A stretch of DNA of 64,000 nucleotides from NCBI GenBank assembly GCA_016710115.1, contig JADJLN010000002.1:518294-582293 (forward strand), written 5' to 3'. The stretch comes from Saprospiraceae bacterium. Lineage in GTDB: Bacteria; Bacteroidota; Bacteroidia; Chitinophagales; Saprospiraceae. Numbering within the stretch: the first letter of the stretch is position 1; each line of letters begins with the position of its first letter. Below the pieces are notes generated by a model. It saw only the letters and a program-made list of their open reading frames with translations. It was not told the DNA's origin and did no database searches. Positions 14,501 through 26,500 of this stretch are shown here, one piece after another. A program made the position numbers and the translations under genes.

Positions 14501-17500
14501 AGCCTGTAGACATCACTGTAGAATGTAGTGAAGTGCCCCAACCAGAAGTTGTGACGGCCCAGGACAATTGTGATCTGGATGTACAAGTGACATTCAATGA
14601 GATCAAAACAAATGGTTCTTGTCCTGACTACTATACACTGACCCGTACTTGGATCGCAATTGATAATTGCGGTAATGCCTCCACCCATGTCCAAAGGTGA
14701 CCGTAGAAGACACTACACCTCCTGTATTTGACAATAAGCCAGTCGACATTACTGTCGAATGTGATGCGGTAACAGTACCCAGAAGTTGTGACGGCACAGG
14801 ACAATTGTGATTTGGATGTTACGGTTACATTTAATGAAGTGAAGACTGACGGTTCATGTCCTGATTACTATATATTGACCCGCACCTGGATAGCGATTGA
14901 TAATTGTGGAAACGCAGCGACGCATGTGCAGAAGGTGACTGTGGAAGACACTACTCCACCTGCTGGATAACGAGCCTGCAGATATCACCGTTGAATGTGA
15001 TGCGGTTCCAGTCGCTGAAGTGGTGACTGCCAAGGACAATTGTGATCTGGATGTCGATGTGACATACAACGAAGTGAAGACGGATGGTAACTGTCCTGAT
15101 TCATATACATTGACCCGCACCTGGATTGCGATTGACAATTGTGGAAATGCAACGACGCATGTTCAAAAGGTGAGTGTAGGAGATACAACACCACCAGTGT
15201 TTGACAACAAGCCTGCTGATATCACTGTCGAATGTGATGCTGTTCCAGTTGCAGAAGTTGTGACTGCTCATGATAATTGTGATCTGGATGTCTCCGTCAC
15301 TTATAATGAGGTGAAGACGGATGGTTCATGTCCTGATTATTATACACTGACCCGCACCTGGATTGCTATAGATAATTGTGGCAATGCATCTACTCACGTC
15401 CAGAAAGTAAGCGTGGAGGATACGACACCACCTGTATTTGACAATAAGCCAGTGGACATTACTGTCGAATGTGATGCTGTTCCGGTTGCAGAAATTGTGA
15501 CTGCCAAGGACAATTGTGATCTGGATGTCGATGTGACCTACAATGAGGTGAAGACGGACGGTTCATGCCCGGATTATTACACACTGACTCGTTCCTGAAA
15601 GTGAATGTCGTTGATACGACTCCGCCAGTCTTTGACAACAAGCCTGCAGATATCACCGTCGAATGCGATGCTGTTCCACAACCTCCTGTTGTAACAGCTC
15701 ATGACAATTGTGATCTGGACGTTCAAGTCACTTACAACCAGGTGAGAACAGACGGTTCATGCCCTGATTATTACACTGACTCGTACCGGATTGCTCTTGA
15801 TAATTGCGGAAATGGAACGACTCATGTGCAAAAGTAACAGTAGAGGATACAACACCTCCGGTGTTAAATAATAAGCCTGCGGACATTACTGTAGAATGCG
15901 ATGCTGTTCCAGTTGCCGAAGTTGTGACAGCAACGGACAATTGTGATTTGGATGTTCAGGTGACATACAATCAGGTGAGGACGGATGGTTCTTGCCCTGA
16001 TACATACACATTGACCCGCACCTGGATTGCGATTGACAATTGTGGAAATGCAACCACGCATGCACAAAAGGTGAAGGTTCAGGATACGACTCCGCCAGTA
16101 TTTACCAGTACGCCAATAAATATTACTGTTGAGTGTAATGGTATTCCACCGGTACCACCTGTGCAAGCCACAGATAATTGTGACACAGATGTACACGTCA
16201 CCTATAATGAGGTGCTGACTGCAGGGTCATGTGCGAATAATGGTACACTGACCCGGACCTGGATTGCCATCGATAATTGCGGCAATGCAACAACTCATGT
16301 GCAACAGGTGACCATCGAGGATACAACTGCCCCTACATTTGACAATGCTCCGGCAAATATTACTGTTGAATGTGACCTGGTACCTAATCCTCCAACAGTA
16401 ACAGCATCAGACAATTGTGACTTGGACGTACAGGTCACATATGCTCAGGTCAAAACCGACGGACCATGTCCCGATAGTTATACGTTGGCCAGAACATGGA
16501 TTGCCACTGATGAGTGTGATAATAAATCAACACACACACAAATTGTTACCGTTCGCGATACCAAGCCACCAGTATTCACAAACAAGCCTGCAAATATTAC
16601 AGTTGAGTGTGATGTGGTCCCAGATCCACCGGTTGTAACGGCTACAGACAATTGCGATCAAAATGTGGTGGTCTCTTTCAATGAGGTTCGCACAGATGGT
16701 TCATGTCCGGATACATATGTCCTGACACGTACCGGATTGCAATTGACAATTCAGATAATCCTAGCACTCACAATCAAAAGTGACTGTTCGCGATACGAAG
16801 TCTCCTGTATTCGACAATAAGCCAGCAGATATTACAGTAGAGTGTGACGCCGTTCCGGCTCCACCGACCGTAACTGCTACGGATAATTGCGATCAAAATG
16901 TCACAGTGACATTCTCCGAGGTGCGTACGGATGGCTCATGCCCTGATTCGTATATTGACTCGCACATGGCTCGCATTGGATAATTGTGATAATCCGGCTT
17001 CTCATGTTCAGAAGGTAACTGTTCGCGATACAAAGGCTCCAATCTTCCTGACCACGCCTACAGATCTGACCGTGAATTGCGATGAAGTACCACCGTTGTT
17101 TACCCGGAAGTGGATGACAATTGTGATTCAGATGTTCTGGTGACATTGGCGGAAACTGTTCTGCGAAATTGCACAAACAGCATCATTATTCAGCGTGTTT
17201 GGACAGCGAAGGACAACTGTGGAAATTCAGCTCAGGTAAGCCAGAAAATCACAACCGAGGATACAGAACCTCCCGTATTAATTGGTGTACCTGCTGACAA
17301 TACAATCGAATGTGGAGTGGAAGACATTCCACCAGTACCAGTTGTCACAGCAACGGATAATTGTGATTTAGTTGTTTCAGTTGTCTTTGCAGAAGTTATT
17401 ATTGATGGCACGTGCCCAGGAAATTATACGGTTATTCGCACCTGGACAGCATCAGACAACTGTGGAAATACAGCTTCTGACCAACAGAATATCTATGTTG

Positions 17501-20500
17501 GAGATAATAGTGCTCCTAGCTTTGTGAATCCTCCTGCAAATGTGACGGTCGAATGCGATGCTGTTCCAGCTCCATTGACAGTTACTGCTGAGGATGCTTG
17601 TGATGATGACATCAATGTAACGTTCACTGAAGTTCGCCAGGACGGAACATGCCCTGATGCATATACGCTTGTCCGCACATGGACTGCTACGATAATTGTG
17701 ACAATGCCAGTACGCACACACAGCGTGTTACGGTTAAAGACACAACACCTCCGGTATTGAATCAGAAACCAGCAGATATTACAGTTGAATGTGATCAAGT
17801 CATTGCCGTACCAACAATTACGGCTACGGACAATTGTGATCTGAATGCGACGGTGACTTATGCAACAGCAATTACACCAGGGAACTGTGCAGGTAATTAT
17901 GTTGAAACAAGAACCCTGGATAGCGTTGGACAATTGTGATAATCCAACAACACATGTTCAAAAGATCACTTACCGGGATACAAAACCACCGGTATTCACT
18001 ACTACGCCAACGGATATCACTGTGGATTGCAGCAATGTGACTCCCGCAGAAGATCTGCAGGCTATTGATAATTGCGGAACGGTATTCATTGCATTTAATG
18101 AAGCATTCCTGCCGTATTTGTGCGGGGAATTACACCCTCACTCGTACATGGTCAGCAGTAGATGATTGTGGGAATGAGACTACCATCCAGCAAGTGGTTG
18201 TTGTGACAAAACAACAGTGCACCTACCTTTGATAATGTCCCAGCAAATGTGACTGTGGAATGTGATAATATTCCAACAGTACCAGTTTTGACAGCAGACA
18301 ATGATTGTGGTGCGAACGTTGATGTTGATTTTACAGAAACTCGCATTGATGGTACATGTCCGGATAGCTACACGTTAGTTCGTGTTTGGACGGCTTCTGA
18401 TGATTGTGGAAATACCGCAAAAGTCACGCAGAATATTACTGTTCGTGATACAAAAGCTCCTGTATTTACATTCAAGCCGACCGATGTATCAGTCGAATGT
18501 AACGCAGTGCCAAATGCTGCTGTATTGACAGCAAACGATAATTGTGATGCCAATGTGACGATCACATTCAATGAGGTGAAAACTCCTGGCCAGTGTACAG
18601 ATAGTTATACGCTGACCCGTACATGGATCGCAATTGATAATTGTGATAATGCGACAACGCACGTTCAGAAAGTTACTGTCACGGATAAAACTCCACCTGT
18701 TCTTTCGGCCATCCCAACGGATGTGACTGCGGAATGTGGTGAGATTAACATTCTGGCGTGCCAACTGTAACGGCCACAGATAATTGTGATGTATCAGTTG
18801 ATGTCACTTTCACAGAAACGAAAGTGGACGGCGTTTGTCCGGACAGTTATACGTTGACCGGTTGTGGACGGCCACGGATAACTGTGGTAATACTGCTACT
18901 GGTCAGCAGACCATTTCTGTTGGAGATAATACACCTCCAGTATTTACGGTAACTCCATCTGATCTGACGGTGGAATGCAGTGCTGTGCCACCGGTCGCTA
19001 ATGTTACCGCGACGGATAATTGCGATGTCAACGTTACTGTTACCTATAATGAAGTGAAAACAAATGGTACATGCACAGACAGTTATGTACTCACTCGAAC
19101 ATGGGTTGCAATTGATAATTGTGACAATGCAAACACACATGTTCAAAAGGTTACCGTTCGCGACACAACCAAGCCAGTTCTTGTCGGTGTTCCAGCGGAT
19201 GTGACTGCAGAATGTGGAGCAATTAATATTCCAACAGTTCCAACTGTGACGGCCACGGATAATTGTGATTTGAGTGTAACGGTGTCATTCGTCGAAACGA
19301 CAATTGATGGAGGTTGCCCGGATAGTTATTCCATTATTCGTCGTTGGACAGCAACGGATAATTGTGGAAACAGTACCAGTGCAGAACAAACAATTTCTGT
19401 TGGGGACAATACGCCTCCAGAATTTACAAATGTTCCAAACAATGTGACTGTAGAGTGTGATGCAATTCCAGGTGCAGGTACGATCGTTGCAACGGATAAT
19501 TGTGACAATGCTGTCGCAGTATCCTACAATGAAGTCATTACCCCTGGAACTTGTGAGAACCAGTATACCATTACTCGGACTGGATCGCTATTGACAATTG
19601 CGATAATGCAAATACGCAGATTCAAACGATCACGGTTCGCGATACGAAGCCACCAGTATTGGTCGGTGTTCCCGGCGATGTCACTGCTGATTGTGGATCG
19701 AATAATGTACCGCCAGTTGCAATAGTTGCAGCAACGGACAATTGTGATGTCAATGTTTCTGTTGTGTACAGTGAGACGAAAATTGATGGTAGTTGCCCGG
19801 ATAGTTATACTCTCGTCCGGAAGTGGACAGCTACAGATAATTGCGGTAATTCTGCAACGGGTGTACAGAACATCCAGGTTGGTGATTCCTCCCCTCCAGT
19901 ATTTACAATTACACCAACAGATGTGACTGTAGAATGTGATGCCGTTCCTGGTGCTGCAACAGTTACTGCTACTGATGATTGTGATGTCACTGCAACCGTT
20001 ACGTATAATGAGGTGAAGACACTCTGGTAATTGTGTTGACAGTTATGTTCTGACCCGCACTGGTCGCCATAAACAATTGTGATAATGCAAGTACACGTAC
20101 AGAAAATCACAGTTAGCGATAAGACACCTCCTGTCTTGGTTGGTATTCCGTCCGATATCACAGCAAACTGTGACGGTGGAAATATTCCACAGCCTGCAGT
20201 GGTCACGGCTACTGACAATTGTGACAACAGTGTTCAAGTAACCTTTGTAGAAACGAAGGTGGATGGCACTTGTCCGGATAGCTACACATTGAACAGAGTA
20301 TGGACTGCGACCGATAATTGTGGCAACACAGTTTCTGGTAAACAGACCATTTCTGTGGGTGATGTAACACCTCCTGAATTTGTGTCGACCCCAGTTGATT
20401 TGACTGTTGAATGTGATGGTGTGCCTGTACTGGTTGGCGTTCCAACGGACATTACTGCGAACTGTGATGGAGGAAATATTCCTCCTGTGCCAACCATCAC

Positions 20501-23500
20501 GGCGACGGATAATTGCGACAACAGTGTCACTGTAACATTTGTGGAGACACAAATCGATGGCACTTGCCCGAATAGCTTTACGCTTATCCGGACATGGACT
20601 GCTACCGATAATTGTGGCAATTCCACGAGCGGCAAACAAGAGATTTCAGTCGGTGATACAACACCTCCTGAATTTGATACGGATCCAGTTGATCTGACTG
20701 TGGAGTGTGATGCAGTGCCTGGTGTGGATGCAGTAACTGCTACCGATAATTGTGATCCGAATGTCACTTGTGACCTATAGTCAAGTGACGACACCGTACA
20801 TGTGAGAATCAATATACGATTACGCACCGGATCGCTATTGACAATTGCGATAATGCAAATACGCAGATCCAAACGATCACGGTTCGCGATACGAAGCCAC
20901 CCGTATTGGTTGGTGTTCCAGGCGATGTCACTGCTGATTGTGGATCGAATAATGTACCGCCAGTTGCAACAGTTACAGCAACGGACATTGTGATGTCAAT
21001 GTTTCTGTCGCGTACAGTGAGACGAAAATTGATGGTAGTTGCCCGGATAGTTATACTCTCGTCCGGAAGTGGACAGCTACAGATAATTGCGGTAATTCTG
21101 CAACGGGTGTACAGAACATCCAAGGTTGGGATTCCTCCTCCAGTATTTACAATTACACCAACAGATGTGACTGTAGAATGTGATGCCGTTCCTGGTGCTG
21201 CAACAGTTACTGCTACTGATGATTGTGATGTCACTGTAACCGTTACGCATAATGAGGTGAAGACACCTGGTAATTGTGTTGACAGTTATGTTTCTGACCC
21301 GCACTTGGGTCGCCATAGACAATTGCGATAATGCAAGTACACATTACAGAAAATCACAGTTAGCGATAAGACACCTCCTGTCTTGGTTGGTATTCCGTCC
21401 GATATCACAGCAAACTGTGACGGTGGAAATATTCCACAGCCTGCAGTGGTCACGGCTACTGACAATTGTGACAACAGTGTTCAAGTAACCTTTGTAGAAA
21501 CGAAGGTGGATAGCACTTGTCCGGATAGCTACACATTGAACAGAGTATGGACTGCGACCGATAATTGTGGCAACACAGTTTCTGGTAAACAGACCATTTC
21601 TGTGGGTGATGTAACACCTCCTGAATTTGTGTCGACCCCAGTTGATTTGACTGTTGAATGTGATGGCGTGCCAAACCAGGCAAATGTTGTTGCAGTGGAT
21701 GATTGTGATGCCAATGTGACGGTCACATTTAATCAGGTGATCACAAATGGAGCCTGCACGGATAGTTATGTGATTACACGAACATGGATTGCTATTGATA
21801 ATTGCGCCAATGCAAATACATGTCCAAAAAATCACAGTACGCGATACAAAACCTCCTGTACTGGTTGGCGTTCCAACGGACATTACTGCGAACTGTGATG
21901 GAGGAAATATTCCTCCTGTGCCAACCATCACGGCGACGGATAATTGTGACAATAATGTCACTGTGACATTTGTAGAAACACAAATCGATGGCACTTGCCC
22001 GAATAGCTTTATGCTTATCCGGACATGGACGGCCACTGATACTGTGGCAATTCCACGAGCGGCAAACAACAGATTTCAGTGGGTGATACAACGCCTCCTG
22101 AATTCGATACAGATCCTGCCGATCTGACTGTGGAGTGTGATGCCGTGCTGGCGTGGATGCAGTAACTGCCACAGATAATTGTGATCCGAATGTTACGGTG
22201 ACTTACAGCCAGGTGACTACACCAGGAACATGTGAGAATCAATATACGATTACACGGACCTGGATCGCCATTGATAATTGCGATAATGCAAATACGCAGA
22301 TCCAAACGATTACGGTTCGCGATACAAAGCCACCCGTATTGGTTGGTGTTCCAGGCGATGTCACTGCTGATTGTGGAGCAAACAATGTTCCACCTGTGGC
22401 GACAGTGACGGCGACGGACAATTGTGATTTGAATGTCTCAGTGATATTCACGGAAACCAAAATTGATGGTGCTTGTCCGGATAGTTATACACTTACCCGC
22501 CTTTGGACTGCCACCGATAATTGTGGCAATTCAAGTACAGGTAAGCAGACCATTTCTGTTGGTGATGTGACACCACCAGTGTTTACTAATAAACCTGCCG
22601 ATGTCACGGTACAGTGTGATGCTGTGCCAAGAACAGGAACAGTGACTGCTACTGATGATTATGATGCCAATGTGACTGTGACTTACAATGAAGTCAAGAC
22701 ACCAGGAACGTGTAAGGACAGTTATGTTTTGACTCGTACATGGGTTGCGATCGACAATTGTGCCAATGCGAATACTCATAGTCAGAAGATTACGTAATTG
22801 ATTCAACCAAACCACTATTGGTTGGTGTGCCCAGCAGATGTCACTGCCAATTGTGATGGAGGAGATGTACCTCCAGTTGCCACAGTAACTGCAACCGACA
22901 ATTGTGATCTGGATGTTCAGGTGACTTTCCTCGAAACGAAAGTGGATGGTACTTGTCCTGACAGTTATACACTTGTTCGTCGTTGGACAGCTACTGACAA
23001 TTGTGGAAATACAGCTACTGATGAGCAGATCATTTCGATCGGAGATGCTTTGCCACCAGTATTCAGTTCTACACCGGCCAATGTCACTGTTGAATGTGAT
23101 GCTGTTCGGTGTAGCAACAGTTACGGCTACAGATGATTGCGATCAGGATGTCACTGTGACATTCAGTGAAGTCATCACCAATGGTAGTTGTGCTGACAAT
23201 TATGTGATTACCCGGACATGGGTGGCGATTGACAATTGTGCAAATGCAAGTACACTGATCCAGAAAATCACAGTGGAGGATAATACTCCTCCTGTGCTGA
23301 CAACAATACCAGCGGATATTACTGCAAATTGTGATGGAGGAAATATTCCTTCTATACCAACCATTACGGCGACGGATAATTGCGACAACAATGTCACAGT
23401 ATCATTTGTAGAGACTCAAATCGATGGAAGCTGCCCGAATAGCTTTACGCTTATCCGGACATGGACCGCTACAGATAATTGTGGCAACACTGTTACGGGC

Positions 23501-26500
23501 AAACAACAGATTTCAGTTGGTGATACAACACCTCCTGAATTTGATAGAGATCCAGCCGATCTGACTGTCGAGTGTGATGCAGTACCGGGTAAAAGCCGTC
23601 TCAGCAACGGACAATTGTGATCCGAATGTTGCAGTGACATTCAGTGAAGTCATTACCAATGGTGCATGTACGGATGAATTTACCATTACACGTACGGATT
23701 GCCATCGATAATTGTGACAATGCCAATACGCAGTCCAGGAAATCAAAGTTAATGATTCGAAACACCACCAGTACTGGTCAATATACCAACAGATGTCACA
23801 GCCGATTGTGATGGAGGAAGTATTCCTCCTGTACCAACTGTAACAGCTACGGATAATTGCGATGCAAACGTTGAGGTCACCTTCACAGAGACAAGGTGGA
23901 CGGAAACTGTCCAAACAGTTTCACTCCTTGACCCGTTTCTGGACCGCTACGGATAATTGTGGCAATGTCAACACGGGCAAACAGAACAATCACAGTGGGA
24001 GATCTGGAGGCACCTGATCTTCATGTCAACAAGCCAGCTGATCACCGTACAATGTGATCAGTTCCAGTGGCAAGATCGGTTTGGGCAACGGATGATTGTG
24101 ATCCGGATGTGACCGTCACCTATAGTGAAGTCAATACCCGGCAACTGCACGGATGATTTATATCACCCGCACACGGATTGCCATTGACAATTGTGGCAAT
24201 GCCACTACGCCAGTCAGGAAATCACCGTGATGATGATACAACGCCAAGCCAATTCTGATTGGTGTCCCAATGATATCACAGCTAAGTGTGATGACGGTGA
24301 TGTTCCACCTGTCGCAACTGTAACAGCGACAGATAATTGTGACATCGATGTGACCGTCACCTGGAAGAGGTGATGGTTGATGGTACTTGCCGGGACAGTT
24401 ATACGTTGACACGTCGTTGGACCGCCACGGATAATTGCGGGAATACGGCTGCAGATCAGGTCATTTCCATTGGGGATGCACTGCCTCCTGTTTCCAAGGT
24501 ACAACACCAGCTAACGTCACTGTAGAGTGTGATGCCATACCTGAGCCCCTGTAGTTACAGCCACCGATCATTGCGCCAGAATGTCACGGTGGCCGTGCTT
24601 TCTGAAGTCAGTTACCAACGGAAACTGTACGACAATGCATATACTTGATCCGAACATGGGTTGCTGTTGATAATTGTCCATGGTAATTCGGCTACGTAAG
24701 TTCAGAAGATTTCTGTAGAAGATAAGACGGCACCCGTACTCGTAGGTGTGCCTAAGGATCTGGACTTGCCAATTGTGACGGAGGGAAATATTCCTCCAGC
24801 CAGCAACAGTAACAGCAACGGACAATTGTGATATGAATGTGAGGTGACTTTTGCCGAAACAGAACCCAGGTCTTGGATGGGGCATATGTCATAACCCTGT
24901 GCGTACATGGACAGCAACGGATAATTGTGGCAATACGGCGACCAGTCAGCAAGTCATTCTGTTGGGGACGCAACACCTCCAATTTTGACATGGTGTTCCA
25001 GTTAATGTGACTGTAGAATGTAATGCGATTCCTGCGTAAATGCTGCAGTTGTCGCGGAAGATGCTTGCGATGATAATGTGGTAGTGACATTCAGCGACAG
25101 TCATCACCAATGGCAGTTGCGCTGATTTACGTTGATCCGTACATGGTCTGCAGAGGATGATTGTGGTAACGCCATGTCTGCCAGCCAGACCATTATTGTG
25201 AAAGATTCAACTCCGCCTGTACTGGTAAATATTCCTGTTGATGTCACGGCGGATTGTGATGGAGGAAATATTCCATCAGTGCCGACAGTGACAGCAACGG
25301 ATAACTGCGATGCCAATGTGAATGTCATATTTACAGAGACAACGATCGATGGCAACTGTCGCAGGATCAGTACGTTGATCACGGACCGGACTGCGACAGA
25401 TAATTGCGGCAATGCAGCGACAGGTCAACAAACGATTTCTCTGGGGGATACAACCCCTCCAATTTTGATTGGAGTGCCTACAGGATATCACCGTTGAATG
25501 TGATGCAATTCTCGGTCCGACGGCAGTGTGGGCAATAGATCAATTGTGATGACGAATGTTATAGTGACATACACTGAAACCACTACAAATGGCTCATGCC
25601 AGGATGCTTTTGTCCTTACGCGCACTGGTCGGCGATTGATAATTGGTAATTTGCCAATCCGCCAGCCAGAAGATTACTGTCATCGATGATACTACGCCCC
25701 TGTTCTTGTCGGAATTCCAGTGGATATTACCGGGGAATGCAACGATGATGGTATGCCTCCGCCTGTTGCCAACGTCACGGCAACCGACAATTGTGATACC
25801 GCTGTAACCATCCTGGAAGAGGTCATGGTTGATGGTCCTTGTGATGGCACCTATATTTTGACAAGGATCTGGACAGCAACGGATAATTGCGGAAATACCA
25901 CATCCGATCAACAAGTGATCACAGCGGTGGATCAAACACCACCTGCCGTAGGAACCATTCCGGATGATGTCACCGTTCAGTGTGATGCCATTCCAGTAGC
26001 ACCACAAGTAGTCGCATCTGGACTCTGTGCTGGAGAAATCGATCCGCTGCACTGACCGAAGCAACAGTTTCTGGAACATGTGAAAATGCCTATACACTGA
26101 TCCGGACCTGGACAGCTTTCGATCCGTGCGGTAATTCGTCTTCTTTATTCCAGACGATCACGGTGATTGATTCCAAGCCTCCTGTGCTCGGGCCTGTTCC
26201 CAAGGATGTCGACCTGGATTGTGATGGAGGAAATATTCCTCCGGCTATCACGGTTAACGCAACCGATAATTGTGATACCGATGTAGAAGTGGTCCTTACA
26301 GAAACGGAGACTCCGGGTCTTTGTGATGGCGCTTACACGATCACCCACTCTGGACCGCTACGGATAATTGTGGCAATACATCGACCAAACAACAGATCAT
26401 CACAGTAGGGGATGCTTCAGCACCTGAAAGAAGTGGAAGGTGGTTGTGCCGGATCTGTCCTGATCACACGAACCTGGACTGCCACTGACGATTGTGGAAA

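Larger units (their letters stand above)
5818..16082 (+). repeat. Tandem array B: 237-bp HYR-like units, about 43 copies
   Basis: The period is 237 bp (79 residues), for example the repeated VECDAVP codons near 7281 and 7518. Unit landmarks: DTTPPVFDNKPVDITVECD, AVPVAEVVTAQDNCDLDVDV, TYNEIKTDGSCPDSYTLTRT, WIAIDNCGNATTHVQKV. There are four cysteines per unit. The array also shows a six-unit super-period (see the entry at 9447-13040). Copies in the middle are near identical and drift apart after ~14500. Main open stretches: 7097-8371, 8397-9209, 9321-10169, 10852-11586, 12016-13044, 13176-14159, 14125-14700, 15020-15598. Frame breaks often hit the ACCTGG at the Thr-Trp codons. Confidence 0.92.

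Noticed and set aside
227..14797. Many open frames on the opposite strand and in alternate frames of the HYR arrays (for example the MLTGRTHVSTTV and MSWAVTTSATGT types)
   Set aside because: They repeat with the same period as the HYR units and are mirror readings of the real coding strand; they have no secretion signal or known domain.
1..16082. CRISPR array or satellite
   Set aside because: The repeats are contiguous coding units of 237-246 bp with no unique spacers and translate into a known domain type.
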